A DNA stretch of 53,817 nucleotides from Clostridiaceae bacterium (GCA_012840085.1 DUMB01000083.1:1-53817); one strand, 5' to 3'; counted from the first letter of the stretch, positions 28,002-37,732 are shown. Made by a program: numbers and translations. The notes: generated by a model not told the origin, from the sequence alone.

Positions 28002-28127
28002 CAGTATGAGCAATTAGAGCGATTAGAGCAATTTGAGCGGTTAAAGCAGTTAGAGCTGTATGAACAGTCAGAGCTGTATGAGCAGTACGAGCAGTCAGAC
28101 CAGTTGGACCAGTTGGAGCAGCTGCAG
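28002..28127 (+). repeat. 9-nt tandem repeat (gagcagtta) after the zinc-ribbon gene
   Basis: About fourteen degenerate 9-nt units follow the stop codon at 27981-27983. Read on the plus strand, in the frame of the upstream gene, they encode Glu-Gln-Leu repeats (QYEQLERLEQFERLKQLE and so on) up to a TAA at 28137. Read on the minus strand they give Thr-Ala-Leu or collagen-like GPT units (APTGPTGLTARTAHTALT). I do not call a gene here. Confidence 0.8.
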
Positions 28128-28328
28128 TTTGTTTTGTAAATTCAGAAAGCATGTAATACATAATAGCATTTTACAATTATGATTTTTTTTTAATTATGAT
28201 ATCTTATTAGCTACGAGATTTTATTTGATAAATAAAGCCAGCATTTATCAAAAAAGCTGGCTTTAATAGCTGATATAAGGTTATTGAGATATGGGCAAAA
28301 CAGTGGGTATTTATTTTTATCAGCAAAA

Positions 28329-28769
28329 TTATACTGCATTATGAACAAAGGATACAATGGCCCTTATCGGAATATCTGCTACAGAACCAACAGTATAAAC
28401 AGGATAGCCATCCCAGCCGCCTGCAGTTACCGCGCCGGTTACTCCGCCCGGGAGCACAGGACCTGGATATCCTCCACCGCTATATCCGCCGGATATTCCG
28501 CAACTCTGGCCATAACCCTTGCCGCCATATCCAACATTAAAACCTGTGCAAGCATTACCAAGTGAACATCCTGGTGGCGGTCCAATTCTTGTAAGCAGTC
28601 TTACAAATGTTGGATTAACCGACAGTATCACACCGGTAAATCCTGCACCAGACTGTCCTCCGCTGCTTGTGAAAATAGTTACGGTCTCACCTATATATTT
28701 AGACAAAAGTGCAGCAAGATTCCCGCTACCAAAAGAACCTACTCCATCAATTCTTTCCTCGTCAGCCAT
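28329..28769 (-). CDS. Glycine-rich probable spore-coat or exosporium-type protein
   Basis: The 146-residue protein has an N-terminal domain (about 10-65) with FGSGNLAALLSKYIGETVTI, then FTSSGGQSGAGFTGVILSVN and VRLLTRIGPPPGCSLG. This is a small beta-barrel-like pattern seen in clostridial coat-like proteins and similar in outline to DUF2642. A Gly/Tyr-rich stretch (GYGGKGYGQSCGISGGYSGG) and a Pro/Gly segment follow. There are three Cys residues (GCSLGNAC and QSCG). A strong ribosome-binding site (GGAAAGGAGAAC) precedes the ATG. The coat assignment is inferred from composition and from the spore-forming host. Confidence 0.6.
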   Translation of the reverse strand: MADEERIDGVGSFGSGNLAALLSKYIGETVTIFTSSGGQSGAGFTGVILSVNPTFVRLLTRIGPPPGCSLGNACTGFNVGYGGKGYGQSCGISGGYSGGGYPGPVLPGGVTGAVTAGGWDGYPVYTVGSVADIPIRAIVSFVHNAV

Positions 28770-28971
28770 AGCAATGTTCTCCTTTCCATGAAAATTTATG
28801 ATTCTATTCTATGTTATGTCAACTCTTGGAGAATTGTTACAGTATTAATGTAAATTTAGTTTAAATGATGTATAATATAATATGTAAACATAGAGATTGC
28901 ATAGGTAATTCGTAATATATAATTTAATTTACAAGCGAAAAAAAAATCAGGGGTATACAAAAGGAGTTTTT

Positions 28972-29976
28972 ATGAGTAAAGCAATTTATGGTGAATCAAT
29001 TTATAATGAGTCCAATTATCATGAACTGCCTTATATATTAACGGATTTTTTAAGCTATATGGAGACGATTAAAGGCAAATCCAAAAATACTGTAAAAGAA
29101 TATTTTTATGACATACGGCTGTTTTTACGTTTTATTAAGGTACATAAGGGCTATACTGATGAAGCAGATTTTGAAAAAATAAATATATCAGACATAACAA
29201 TAGATCACATAAAATCTCTTACCCTGAGTGATTTGTATGCCTTTATGTCCTTTTTAAGCAGTGAACGCAATAATAGTCCAAGCGCGCGTGCCCGTAAGGT
29301 GGCAAGCCTTAAATCATTTTTCAATTATCTTAGCAATAAGGCCAAGGTACTGGAATACAATCCTGCAAGAGAACTGGAATCGCCAAAACTCCTTAAAAGG
29401 CTGCCTAAATACCTTAATATTGAGGAAAGCAAGAAACTTCTCAACTCCGTATCAGGAAACAATAAAGAAAGAGACTATGCAATCCTGACTTTATTTCTGA
29501 ACTGCGGGTTGAGGCTTTCAGAGCTTGTTAATATAAATATAAACAAGATAAAAAATGACACCCTCACAGTTGTCGGCAAAGGCGGCAAAGAACGCACAAT
29601 ATACCTGAACAATGCCTGCATAAATGCAATTGAAGAATATTTGAAAGTCAGGCCGGTTGATGGAGTCAAGGATAAGAACGCCCTGTTTTTAAGTGAAAGA
29701 AAACAGAGAATCAGTAATAAGACTGTACAGTACATAGTTAAGAAATATATAAAAACATCCGGTCTTGACCCTGAAAGATATTCTACTCATAAGCTCAGGC
29801 ACACTGCAGCAACGCTTATGTATAAATACGGTAAAGTTGATATAAGGGCTCTCCAGGAAATTCTTGGCCATGAGAGCGTTTCAACTACCGAAATATATAC
29901 ACATGTTGACAGCCAGCAGCTTCGAAAGGCAGTTGACAGCAATCCTCTTTCAAACTTTGTAAGAGATGACGAGTGA
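28972..29976 (+). CDS. XerC/XerD-like tyrosine recombinase
   Basis: The 334-residue enzyme has an N-terminal SAM-like core-binding domain (about 20-125; KGKSKNTVKEYFYDIRLFLRF) and a C-terminal catalytic domain. All active-site residues are present: Arg181 (NCGLRLSELVN), Lys206 (VGKGGKERTIYL), His273 and Arg276 (HKLRHTAATLMY), His300 (ILGHESVST) and nucleophile Tyr309 (EIYTHV). Size is slightly above XerC/D because of a 20-residue N-terminal extension. It has its own ribosome-binding site (AAAAGGAG). It may resolve chromosome dimers or be an orphan integrase. No attachment repeats or mobile genes sit beside it, which favours a housekeeping Xer role. Confidence 0.93.
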   Translation: MSKAIYGESIYNESNYHELPYILTDFLSYMETIKGKSKNTVKEYFYDIRLFLRFIKVHKGYTDEADFEKINISDITIDHIKSLTLSDLYAFMSFLSSERNNSPSARARKVASLKSFFNYLSNKAKVLEYNPARELESPKLLKRLPKYLNIEESKKLLNSVSGNNKERDYAILTLFLNCGLRLSELVNININKIKNDTLTVVGKGGKERTIYLNNACINAIEEYLKVRPVDGVKDKNALFLSERKQRISNKTVQYIVKKYIKTSGLDPERYSTHKLRHTAATLMYKYGKVDIRALQEILGHESVSTTEIYTHVDSQQLRKAVDSNPLSNFVRDDE

Positions 29977-30406
29977 AGCTCATTTTCACTTATAAGGTTT
30001 ACTTCTGGATTAAATTTATTTATAATGAATAAAGCGTTATTAAAGGAACTTTATTTAAAGGTATTTAGTCTAATATTTTTAGGCAAAAATTATATAAGTC
30101 TTAAATATTAGATTTTTATTTGACTTAGGTATAATTTATTTTTAAGATATATTTTTAAGATATTTTTTAATTAAGACATAAATTCAACTAAGACGTAAAT
30201 TTAGCTAAGACATAAATTTAACTAAGATATAAATTTAATTAAGATATAGATTTAATTAAGATATAAATTTAATTAAGATGTATCTTAAAGATATATTTTT
30301 ATAATAAATTTTCAAAAAAATATTTATTAAAGTTTTGTTTCATTAGAATGTTGTTTTATTAAATAATTATTATTTTAAATTTTGAAATTTAAAAGAGGTA
30401 ATATAT
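29977..30406. repeat. AT-rich intergenic region with a 17-nt tandem repeat
   Basis: From 30169 to 30285 there are seven tandem 17-nt units of consensus aactaagacataaattt (units start at 30169, 30186, 30203, 30220, 30237, 30254 and 30271). The rest of the gap between the Xer and LCP genes is very AT-rich. The LCP promoter must lie within or after the array. Confidence 0.9.
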
Positions 30407-31546
30407 ATGAATTTGAGAAGATTCTACTTTACGATGACATCAATACTTTCAATATTTTTGTTTGCGATAGGTTCCATTATGCTTGGGTACATTAGTACAC
30501 TCAGCGAAACAGATTTTGATTTTCCTGGTATCGGTGACAAAAAAAATGTGTTTGGTGAGCTGCTGTCTCCATTTACAGTAACCAAAGAACCTGTTAATTT
30601 CGTTCTTGTTGCAAGTGATAAATGGAGTGGTAATACTGACACGATAATGCTTGTAAATGTTAATCCCAACACAAGTGAAATCAGCATAATGTCCATTCCC
30701 AGAGATACAAAGGTAAATGTCAGTGGTTTAAGCATACCAAAAATAAATGCCATTTATGCAAGCAAAGGTGGTCCTGCAAAGCTTGTAAGCACACTAAGTG
30801 ATATGCTGGATATAAATATAAAATATTACGTACATGTAAATATAAAAACAGTCAGGGAAATAATAGATCTCCTCGGCGGAGTTGAAATTGATGTGCCTCC
30901 GGGAATGGATTATGACGATCCCCTTCAGGGTCTTCATATTCACTTAAAGCCTGGAAGACGTCGCCTTAATGGAGAGGAAGCGGAACAATTCCTGAGATTC
31001 AGGCAGGCAAATTCAATGAGTAAAAACAAGGAATTATTAAAGTACTATGACGGTTCAGATTTAAAAAGAATTGAAATGCAGCAGTACTTTGTAAAAGAAC
31101 TTATAAAGCAAAAAGCCAATATTCTCTACTTGCCAAAAATAAATGATATTGTTAACACCGTATACGAGAACCTTGACACAAACATTACAATGAATGAAGT
31201 AACCAAGCTGATCAAAAGCCTGACCAGCTTTAAACCGGATAAAGTCAAGTTTTTCACGCTTCCTGGAAAACCCGTAAACCAGGATTACTCTTACTTCATA
31301 TATGACAAGGATGAAGCGCTTGAAATAACCAGAGAGTACTTTAAATCCAGTGCAACAGGTAATAGTTATGAAAATGTGAATAAAGACAGCAGTAAAAGCA
31401 GCGGTAGTAAAAGCAGCAGTAGCAGTAATGGCAGCAAGAAAAGCAGTTCATCTTCTACAAGCAAAAATGCTAAAGAAGATTTTACAAAAAATAACCCATC
31501 AAATAATCAAAGCTCCGTTAAAGGAACCGGTAAACCAATGCCTTAA
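30407..31546 (+). CDS. LytR-CpsA-Psr (LCP) family cell-wall glycopolymer transferase
   Basis: The 379-residue protein has one N-terminal membrane helix (about 7-29) and an extracytoplasmic LCP domain (about 65-230). The domain shows NFVLVASDKWSGNTDTIMLV, ISIMSIPRDTKV with the catalytic-site Arg-Asp, KINAIYASKGG, LLGGVEIDVPPGMDYDD and EEAEQFLRFRQ. LCP enzymes attach teichoic-acid-type or other anionic glycopolymers from a lipid carrier to peptidoglycan. The C-terminus (about 320-379) is a Ser/Lys/Asn-rich low-complexity tail, likely wall-spanning or disordered. AAAGAGGT serves as ribosome-binding site, and a strong terminator follows the stop. Confidence 0.94.
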   Translation: MNLRRFYFTMTSILSIFLFAIGSIMLGYISTLSETDFDFPGIGDKKNVFGELLSPFTVTKEPVNFVLVASDKWSGNTDTIMLVNVNPNTSEISIMSIPRDTKVNVSGLSIPKINAIYASKGGPAKLVSTLSDMLDINIKYYVHVNIKTVREIIDLLGGVEIDVPPGMDYDDPLQGLHIHLKPGRRRLNGEEAEQFLRFRQANSMSKNKELLKYYDGSDLKRIEMQQYFVKELIKQKANILYLPKINDIVNTVYENLDTNITMNEVTKLIKSLTSFKPDKVKFFTLPGKPVNQDYSYFIYDKDEALEITREYFKSSATGNSYENVNKDSSKSSGSKSSSSSNGSKKSSSSSTSKNAKEDFTKNNPSNNQSSVKGTGKPMP

Positions 31547-31564
31547 CAGGCGTTTACAGATAAC

Positions 31565-31620
31565 GGGGACAGCTCTTCGGACGAAAATAAAATTTTTCTG
31601 TTGAGAGCTGTCCCCATTTT
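31565..31620 (+). terminator. LCP gene terminator
   Basis: A perfect 12-bp stem (ggggacagctct / agagctgtcccc), with a 27-nt loop, is followed by attttgttt. It ends the plus-strand LCP gene, which faces the M18 gene. Confidence 0.85.
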
Positions 31621-31735
31621 GTTTCATGCTTTTCTACTTCATATTTATTTTCACGTTTATTTTAACGTCGGATTAATACTTTATCTTCACGCTTTATGTG
31701 TTATGTGTTATATTTTATGCTTCATATTTTATATG
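31621..31735. repeat. Degenerate T-rich repeats between convergent genes
   Basis: Imperfect units of the type cttcatattttatatg and tttatgtgtta fill the space between the LCP terminator and the M18 stop codon. No terminator for the M18 gene could be distinguished here. Confidence 0.55.
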
Positions 31736-33172
31736 CTATGCTTTATAGCTATAAAATGCCTTAAATGCTTTAAAGCACATATATACATCTATTTTGCTTG
31801 TTATTTCAAAGGGGGCATGCATTGAAAGAATCGCTGCGCCACAGTCCAAAACCTGAGCTCCCAGGTTTGCAATATACTGTGCTATTGTTCCTCCGCCTCC
31901 CTGATCAACTTTACCCAATTCTCCTGTTTGCCATATTATGCCGTTTTCATTAAACAGCTTTCTGATCTCACCAACGAATTCTGCATTGGCATCGCTTCCG
32001 CCGGCTTTACCTCTGGAACCTGTGTATTTTGTAATAACTACTCCTTTACCCATAAAAGAGGCATTCTGCTTCTCATGAACTCCCTCGAAGTTTGGATCTA
32101 CTGCAGGATTTACGTCTGCGGAGAGAACTTTGGTATTATATAATGCTTTGCGGAGCATTATATCAGAATAATTCTCGTTGGTTAAAGAGCACAGAGTAGC
32201 TATAAAATTCTCAAAAAGATTAGATTCCGCACCTGTATTGCCCATGCTGCCAATTTCCTCTTTATCCGTAAGCAGGCACACTGCAGTTTTTTCAGGCTGC
32301 TCAATTTCCAAAACTGCTTTTAAAGCTGTGTATGAGCATACCCTGTCATCCTGACCGTAAGCACCTACCATGCTCCTGTCAAAGCCAACATCTTTTGATT
32401 TAAAAGCAGGGACAATCTCTAATTCGGCAGATATCAGATCTTCTTCTATTATCCCGTATTTTTGGTTCAAAATATTTAAGATGTTCAGCTTTATTTTTTC
32501 TTTAACTTTTTCATCATCATAGGGAATTGAGCCAATGAGCAGATTAAGCCCTTCGCCTGTAATACCCTCACTCATTTTTTTCTGCATCTGATCCTGAGCC
32601 AGATGTGGCAACAAGTCAGTAATTGTAAATACAGGATCTTCATCATTTTCTCCAATGCTTATTTCTACAATACTGCCGTCTCCTTTAACCACTACCCCAT
32701 GTATTGCCAAAGGTATAGTAACCCATTGATACTTTTTAATACCTCCATAATAATGGGTTTCCATAAGAGCCATACCACTGTCCTGATAAATAGGATTCTG
32801 TTTTATATCAATTCTTGGAGCGTCTATATGCCCTCCTACGACATTGACCCCGTCTGATATTGGCTTATTGCCTATTACGGCCAGTATTGCGGATTTTCCC
32901 CTGATGACACGGTAAACTTTCATTCCCGGCTTCAGCTTTTCACCTGAATTCTCAATTTCATCAAGGCATACAAATCCTTTATCTTTTGCAATTTTAACAG
33001 TTTCTTTTATAAATTCCCTTTCGGTTTTAGCTCTGTCAAGAAACTTCTTGTAGTCTTCACAAAAACTGAAAGCTTTTTCTCTTTCTTCCGCTGAAGACTT
33101 TTCCCACGCATTTTTGGTATCATATGCAAGTCTCTCTTTTAATAACTGACCTTCGGTCTTTTTTTCTTCCAT
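31736..33172 (-). CDS. M18 family aminopeptidase
   Basis: The 478-residue cytosolic zinc aminopeptidase is of the aspartyl-aminopeptidase type (ApeA/DNPEP, usually dodecameric). Metal and catalytic residues are visible in VVGGHIDAPRIDIK (His, Asp), GAYGQDDRVCSY (bridging Asp), LTDKEEIGSMGNTGAES (general base Glu and ligand Glu), SADVNPAVDP and the C-terminal SMHAPFEITSK (His). A strong ribosome-binding site (ATAAGGAGG) precedes the ATG. The last ten residues (CFKAFKAFYSYKA) run into the degenerate T-rich repeats after the gene. Confidence 0.94.
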   Translation of the reverse strand: MEEKKTEGQLLKERLAYDTKNAWEKSSAEEREKAFSFCEDYKKFLDRAKTEREFIKETVKIAKDKGFVCLDEIENSGEKLKPGMKVYRVIRGKSAILAVIGNKPISDGVNVVGGHIDAPRIDIKQNPIYQDSGMALMETHYYGGIKKYQWVTIPLAIHGVVVKGDGSIVEISIGENDEDPVFTITDLLPHLAQDQMQKKMSEGITGEGLNLLIGSIPYDDEKVKEKIKLNILNILNQKYGIIEEDLISAELEIVPAFKSKDVGFDRSMVGAYGQDDRVCSYTALKAVLEIEQPEKTAVCLLTDKEEIGSMGNTGAESNLFENFIATLCSLTNENYSDIMLRKALYNTKVLSADVNPAVDPNFEGVHEKQNASFMGKGVVITKYTGSRGKAGGSDANAEFVGEIRKLFNENGIIWQTGELGKVDQGGGGTIAQYIANLGAQVLDCGAAILSMHAPFEITSKIDVYMCFKAFKAFYSYKA

Positions 33173-33464
33173 AACTTCGTCCTCCTTATATTACAATTTG
33201 CAGTCAGTATCCTATCGAATTTTTCAAATACTGCATTGCGTTATTTACAAAAAATTGTACTTAACCTGGCTTTCTGCCAAATATGCAGAAGTTGTCATAT
33301 ATGATTATATCTCCAAAGATGTTGAAAATAAATACAATATGATTATTTTGCGCAAAAGTGGATTTTATTAAACTTGATTAACTTGTTGCGCCAGCTAATG
33401 AGATATCATTGTGATGAGCTTTAGATAAGATACTGTTCGTACACAAAAATAAAATATTATCTAT
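33173..33464. other. Divergent intergenic region
   Basis: This is AT-rich sequence between the M18 gene (minus) and hisJ (plus). No gene or RNA was recognised. Confidence 0.5.
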
Positions 33465-33493
33465 TTGTAATTTTCTCAAATTAATGTTAGAAT
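33465..33493 (+). promoter_or_regulatory. Promoter of the hisJ-like gene
   Basis: TTGTAA (33465-33470), a 17-nt spacer and TAGAAT (33488-33493) lie 68 nt before the start codon. The motif ttagaatatttc occurs here and again at about 33534, as a direct repeat in the leader. Confidence 0.65.
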
Positions 33494-33560
33494 ATTTCGA
33501 AATTATAAATCTTAAAAATATAAATTTTGAATTAGAATATTTCTGAAAAGAGGTAGAAAA

Positions 33561-34367
33561 ATGATAGACTGCCATGTACACAGTAATTTTTCGCCAGACG
33601 GCAAAATGCCAATAGACACCGCATGTCAGACTGCTGCCGATATGGAACTGACAGGAATTGCTTTTACTGACCACTTTGATATTGATTATCCATATCCTGA
33701 TTTAGTGTTCATGTTCGAACCGGATAAATATTTTGAAGACATTGAAAAAATAAAAAACAAGTATAAAGACCGGATAAAAGTTCTGGCTGGTATTGAGATC
33801 GGCCTCATGCCTGATACAATTGATGAAAACCAAAAGATTGTCAGTCAATACAATTTTGATTACGTTCTGGCTTCAGTACATGTTGTTGACGGTATGGACC
33901 CCTACATGCTAGACTATTATAATAACAAAACAAAGCACCGGGCATATGAAAGATACCTTGAGGAAATACATAGAATTATTACGCTTTTCGACGATTTTGA
34001 TATGTTCGCACATTTTGATTATGTTATCAGGCCTGCCTCCTATGATGACCGTAGCTTGAGATATCGCGACCACAGCGACATATTAGATTCAATATTCAAG
34101 GAACTTATTTCAAAAGGAAAAGGATTTGAAATCAATACAGGCTCCTATAGGGACAGGACTGATGGAAAGAAACTTGCAGAATACGATATCAATATTCTAA
34201 AAAGATATAAAGAACTTGGCGGAGAATTGGTCTGCCTTGGCTCTGATGGCCATAATCCTGAGCATATAGGACTTAAGTTCAGCCAATTCAGTGAGCTGAT
34301 AAAGGAAGCGGGATTTAAATATATGGTTCATTTTGAACAAAGGAAACCAGTATTAATTAAGATATAA
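33561..34367 (+). CDS. hisJ: HisJ-type PHP-domain phosphatase (histidinol-phosphatase family)
   Basis: The 268-residue PHP protein resembles histidinol-phosphatase HisJ/HisK, which makes histidinol in histidine synthesis. Metal-ligand motifs appear in order: CHVHSNFSPDG (two His), AFTDHFDI (Asp-His), AGIEIG (Glu), YVLASVHVVDG (His), DMFAHFDYV (His), and CLGSDGHNPEHIG (Asp, His). Length matches the family. AGAGGT is the ribosome-binding site. No other his genes are present, so another phosphoesterase substrate is possible. Confidence 0.85.
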   Translation: MIDCHVHSNFSPDGKMPIDTACQTAADMELTGIAFTDHFDIDYPYPDLVFMFEPDKYFEDIEKIKNKYKDRIKVLAGIEIGLMPDTIDENQKIVSQYNFDYVLASVHVVDGMDPYMLDYYNNKTKHRAYERYLEEIHRIITLFDDFDMFAHFDYVIRPASYDDRSLRYRDHSDILDSIFKELISKGKGFEINTGSYRDRTDGKKLAEYDINILKRYKELGGELVCLGSDGHNPEHIGLKFSQFSELIKEAGFKYMVHFEQRKPVLIKI

Positions 34368-34430
34368 ATTAAGGTGTAAATTAAGATATAACTTAGGCAT
34401 ATAAAAGAATACATCCTGCAATATATAAAA
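34368..34430. repeat. Short imperfect taaattaagata repeats
   Basis: Three to four imperfect copies of taaattaagatat/aggtg type units run from the last codons of hisJ (about 34352) to 34395. They resemble the 17-nt array at 30169-30285. Confidence 0.55.
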
Positions 34431-34456
34431 AATGCATCCTGTGAAAAGGATGCATT
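34431..34456 (-). terminator. mnmA terminator
   Basis: The perfect 10-bp stem aatgcatcct / aggatgcatt, with a 6-nt loop, is followed by UUUUUU on the minus strand, just past the mnmA stop. A partial copy of the arm (acatcctgca) lies nearby. Confidence 0.9.
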
Positions 34457-34460
34457 CTGC

Positions 34461-35543
34461 TTATTTTACTATTACTCCTCCTCCAACAACTATATCGCCG
34501 TCATAAAACACCACAGACTGGCCTGGAGTTATAGCACGCTGAGGACTGTCAAACACAACTTTCACCATACCATTGTCCATAGGAGATATCACAGCATCTG
34601 CTTCTTTTGCATTATACCTTATTTTTGCTTTTACCCTCATCTCACCTTCCAACTTGTCAATGGAGATGAAGTTGACGTCGTTTGCAATCAAATTATCGGA
34701 ATATACCTCTTCACCGTCCCCCAGCACCACTCTGTTGTTCCTGACATCAATTGCAACCACGTACATGGGCTTGCCTAAAGCTATTCCAAGGCCTTTTCTC
34801 TGCCCTACCGTGTAAAATATTATTCCTTTATGGCGTCCAAGAACATTGCCTTTTGTATCAACAAAATCTCCCGGTACAATTGGGGCATCAGTGTTTTCAG
34901 TAATAAACTTTGCATAATCATTATCTTCCACGAAGCATATTTCCTGGCTGTCAGGCTTTGTAGCCACAGTAAGGCCAATTTCCCTCGCTATCTCTCTTAT
35001 TTGTTCCTTAGTATAATCTCCTACAGGCATCAGCGTTCTTGCCATCTGTTCCTGGGTAAGATTGTAGAGGGCATAGGTCTGGTCCTTTCTGTCCGTTGCA
35101 GATTTCCTTAAAAGATACCTTCCCCGTTCCTCACAGTATTCAATTCTTGCGTAATGTCCTGTGGCAACATAATCAATCCCCATTGCCCTTGCCTTATTCA
35201 GCATCGCGCCAAATTTGACATACCTGTTGCATGCTATACAAGGGTTTGGAGTTCTTCCCTTAAGGTATTCATCTTTAAAGTAGTTGATAACCTTTTCCTC
35301 AAATATATCTTTAAAATTAAGCACATAATAGGGTATGCCAAGTTTTGCCGCAACTCTCCTTGCATCGTCTACGGCAGACAGCGAACAGCATCCCCCTTCA
35401 ACAGCCTTCCTTTCTTCTCCCATATCCATCCATATCTGAAGGGTGACGCCAATTACTTCATATCCTTTTTTCAGCAATAAAGCGGCAGCTACTGAACTGT
35501 CGACACCGCCGCTCATACCAACCATTACTTTCTTGCCATTCAT
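34461..35543 (-). CDS. mnmA: tRNA-specific 2-thiouridylase MnmA
   Basis: The 360-residue enzyme adenylates and thiolates U34 of tRNA-Lys, -Glu and -Gln. The PP-loop is [16 protein letters not shown] (residues 8-23). The catalytic cysteines are Cys102 ([15 protein letters not shown]) and the one in [15 protein letters not shown] (about 200). [15 protein letters not shown] and the C-terminal beta-barrel ([16 protein letters not shown]) complete it. It lies directly downstream of iscS-iscU, a gap of 111 nt, which fits sulfur delivery from that cysteine desulfurase. Confidence 0.97.
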   Translation of the reverse strand: MNGKKVMVGMSGGVDSSVAAALLLKKGYEVIGVTLQIWMDMGEERKAVEGGCCSLSAVDDARRVAAKLGIPYYVLNFKDIFEEKVINYFKDEYLKGRTPNPCIACNRYVKFGAMLNKARAMGIDYVATGHYARIEYCEERGRYLLRKSATDRKDQTYALYNLTQEQMARTLMPVGDYTKEQIREIAREIGLTVATKPDSQEICFVEDNDYAKFITENTDAPIVPGDFVDTKGNVLGRHKGIIFYTVGQRKGLGIALGKPMYVVAIDVRNNRVVLGDGEEVYSDNLIANDVNFISIDKLEGEMRVKAKIRYNAKEADAVISPMDNGMVKVVFDSPQRAITPGQSVVFYDGDIVVGGGVIVK

Positions 35544-35654
35544 CTTATTTAAGCCCTTCTTTAATGCAATTATTAAATATTTTTTTACTTATACTAAAAC
35601 CCGAACTCTATATACGAAAACTCCAATTTTAAAATTAAAATTCCTGATGATACT

Positions 35655-36101
35655 CTATTCATCATCATCTATTCTGTGAATATCATCGCATCTTCTGCTG
35701 CACGAATTACTGTCACTTTCTCCATCTTCCAATAAGCCGTTCTTTCTTTTGTAATCATCAATTGCCGCCTTTATGGCTTCTTCTGCAAGATTGGAGCAGT
35801 GCATCTTTACAGGTGGCAGCCCGTCAAGTGCTTCTGCAACTGCCTGATTTGTAATTTTAAGTGCCTCTTCCACCGTCTTGCCCTTCACAAGCTCCGTTGC
35901 CATGCTGCTGGTTGCGACGGCAGCGCCGCAGCCAAAAGTCTTGAATTTTGCGTCTACAATTACATTATTCTCTATCTTAAGATACATTTTCATTATATCT
36001 CCGCATTTAGCATTTCCTACCTGACCGACTCCGTTGGCATCAGCTATTTCACCAACGTTCCTCGGATTCATAAAATGATCCATAACCTTTTCACTATACA
36101 T
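35655..36101 (-). CDS. iscU: IscU/NifU-type iron-sulfur cluster scaffold
   Basis: The 148-residue scaffold accepts sulfur from the neighbouring cysteine desulfurase and assembles 2Fe-2S or 4Fe-4S clusters. The three ligand cysteines are Cys33 (GNAKCGDIM), Cys58 (TFGCGAAVA) and Cys102 ([13 protein letters not shown]), with Asp35 beside the first. I start at the ATG at 36101 (GAGGG upstream), which overlaps the iscS stop by 8 nt and gives the standard N-terminus [15 protein letters not shown]. An extra Cys/Asp-rich tail ([18 protein letters not shown]) extends beyond the usual IscU end. Confidence 0.95.
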   Translation of the reverse strand: MYSEKVMDHFMNPRNVGEIADANGVGQVGNAKCGDIMKMYLKIENNVIVDAKFKTFGCGAAVATSSMATELVKGKTVEEALKITNQAVAEALDGLPPVKMHCSNLAEEAIKAAIDDYKRKNGLLEDGESDSNSCSRRCDDIHRIDDDE

Positions 36102-37296
36102 TTTTATTCCCTCTTTCATAAGCTTCATAAAGTGGTGACATTTCTCTGAGTCTTCCGACAATCTGAGGCAAGACTTCCATTAAATAATCAATTTCCTCAT
36201 GGGTGTTGTCAATTCCAAATGTCAGCCTCAGTGAACCATGCGCTATTTCATGCGGCAATCCTATAGCAAGCAATACATGAGACGGATCCAATGAACCAGA
36301 CGTACAAGCTGATCCACTTGAAGCTGCGATACCTTTCATATCAAGCATCAGGAGCAAAGACTCACCTTCAATAAATTCAAAGGAAAAGTTTGCATTACCC
36401 GGCAATCTCTTATATCTGTCGCCGTTCAATCTGACAAAAGGAATTTTTTGCAGTACTTCATCTATAACCCTGTCTCTTAATTCAATTAACTTTTTGTTAT
36501 GCTCATCAATATTGGCTGTTGCCAATTCAATAGCTTTGCCAAGGCCCACAATTCCGGCTACATTTTCAGTACTTGCTCTTCGTGCACGTTCCTGTGCACC
36601 TCCGTGGAGAAAAGAAACTATCTTTACACCTTTTCTGATATACAGTGCTCCAACACCTTTAGGTCCATAGAACTTGTGAGCAGAGAAAGACAACAGGTCT
36701 ATGTTCATGTCCTCCACATTGATATGAACATTTCCTACTGCTTGTACTGCATCTGTGTGAAAATAAACTCCCTTTTCTCTCGCGATTTTGCCAATCTCAG
36801 CAATAGGCTGTATTGTGCCTATTTCATTATTTGCAAACATTATTGTAATAAGAATGGTATCAGGTCTTATAGCCTCTCTTACCGCTTCAGGGGACACCAA
36901 CCCATTCTGGTCTACAGGAAGGTATGTAACTTCAAACCCTTCACTTTCAAGGTATTTGCATGTATGCAGAATTGCATGATGCTCAATTGAAGAAGTTATT
37001 ATATGCTTGCCTTTATTTCTGTTTGCATAAGCAATCCCCTTAACAGCCCAGTTATCAGCCTCAGTACCTGATCCTGTAAAGAAAATTTCTCTTGACTGTG
37101 CACCAAGAGCAGCAGCCACCTTGTCCCTTGCCTCTTCAATTGCCTTTTTGCTTTCTCTGCCGATGGAGTATATTGATGACGGGTTGCCGAATTTTCCTTT
37201 TAAATATGGCAACATTTCCTCCAATACTTCCTCTCTCATCGGCGTAGTCGCTGCATGATCAAAATAATATATCCTTTGTTGCAAACCGTTTGTCAT
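36094..37296 (-). CDS. iscS: Cysteine desulfurase (IscS/NifS)
   Basis: The 400-residue PLP enzyme releases sulfur from cysteine as an enzyme persulfide. PLP lysine is Lys208 ([12 protein letters not shown]) and the persulfide cysteine is Cys331 ([15 protein letters not shown]). Other core motifs are [30 protein letters not shown] and NNEIGTIQP. It overlaps iscU by 8 nt, and mnmA follows. The likely role is general Fe-S assembly plus tRNA thiolation. No iscR-type regulator lies upstream, unlike many clostridial isc loci. Confidence 0.96.
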   Translation of the reverse strand: MTNGLQQRIYYFDHAATTPMREEVLEEMLPYLKGKFGNPSSIYSIGRESKKAIEEARDKVAAALGAQSREIFFTGSGTEADNWAVKGIAYANRNKGKHIITSSIEHHAILHTCKYLESEGFEVTYLPVDQNGLVSPEAVREAIRPDTILITIMFANNEIGTIQPIAEIGKIAREKGVYFHTDAVQAVGNVHINVEDMNIDLLSFSAHKFYGPKGVGALYIRKGVKIVSFLHGGAQERARRASTENVAGIVGLGKAIELATANIDEHNKKLIELRDRVIDEVLQKIPFVRLNGDRYKRLPGNANFSFEFIEGESLLLMLDMKGIAASSGSACTSGSLDPSHVLLAIGLPHEIAHGSLRLTFGIDNTHEEIDYLMEVLPQIVGRLREMSPLYEAYERGNKNV

Positions 37297-37732
37297 ATTT
37301 TATACCGCCCATTCCCGCCGCTGTGCGCTCCGACATAGTATTTATATTATTTTCAAATTATTAACTAATATTTATAATTTGAAATACCATGTGCATGTTT
37401 GCAAAGCAAACATATAGCACGGGCATCAAATAATGATTTTTTTCGCTTACAACGCACAGTATTAAGTGTAAGCGTTATAGGCATATGCCCTTAATTAATT
37501 CTAACACATATTTACCACCGAATAGTATAGCTCTAAACATTTTTATTTTCAATGTTAATCTAATTAGAAATTTTCCCGTTTCAATGCTAATTATTCGCAT
37601 CACCAATAATTTGTATTCATCAATACTTTATTAAAATGTTTCCCTGTTTTTTTCGCAGTATATCATTGATTGATAAATTTTTATATTATCGCTTAAAAAT
37701 AAATTTTTACTTTGTAAGCCAATACTATACCG
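37297..37732. other. Intergenic region with several inverted repeats upstream of iscS
   Basis: The 436-base gap holds a hairpin atgtttgc / gcaaacat with a 3-nt loop, extended by gtgc / gcac (37391-37420). It also holds an inverted repeat cgcttac / gtaagcg (37444-37474) and the palindrome ggcatatgcc (37480-37489). None has a U-run in the minus direction, so they are not clear terminators. The promoter of iscS should be here. No gene was seen. Confidence 0.5.

Noticed and set aside
28002..28127. A minus-strand collagen-like or Thr-Ala-Leu repeat protein (27934-28161)
   Set aside because: It has no ribosome-binding site, overlaps the end of a real plus-strand gene, and is explained by the 9-nt repeat.
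28972..29976. The Xer-type recombinase as integrase of a mobile element
   Set aside because: No att-like direct repeats, tRNA gene, excisionase or phage/ICE genes flank it, and the sequence fits chromosomal Xer enzymes.
30169..30285. The 17-nt repeats as a CRISPR array
   Set aside because: Units are contiguous with no spacers, are AT-rich and degenerate, and no cas genes are present.
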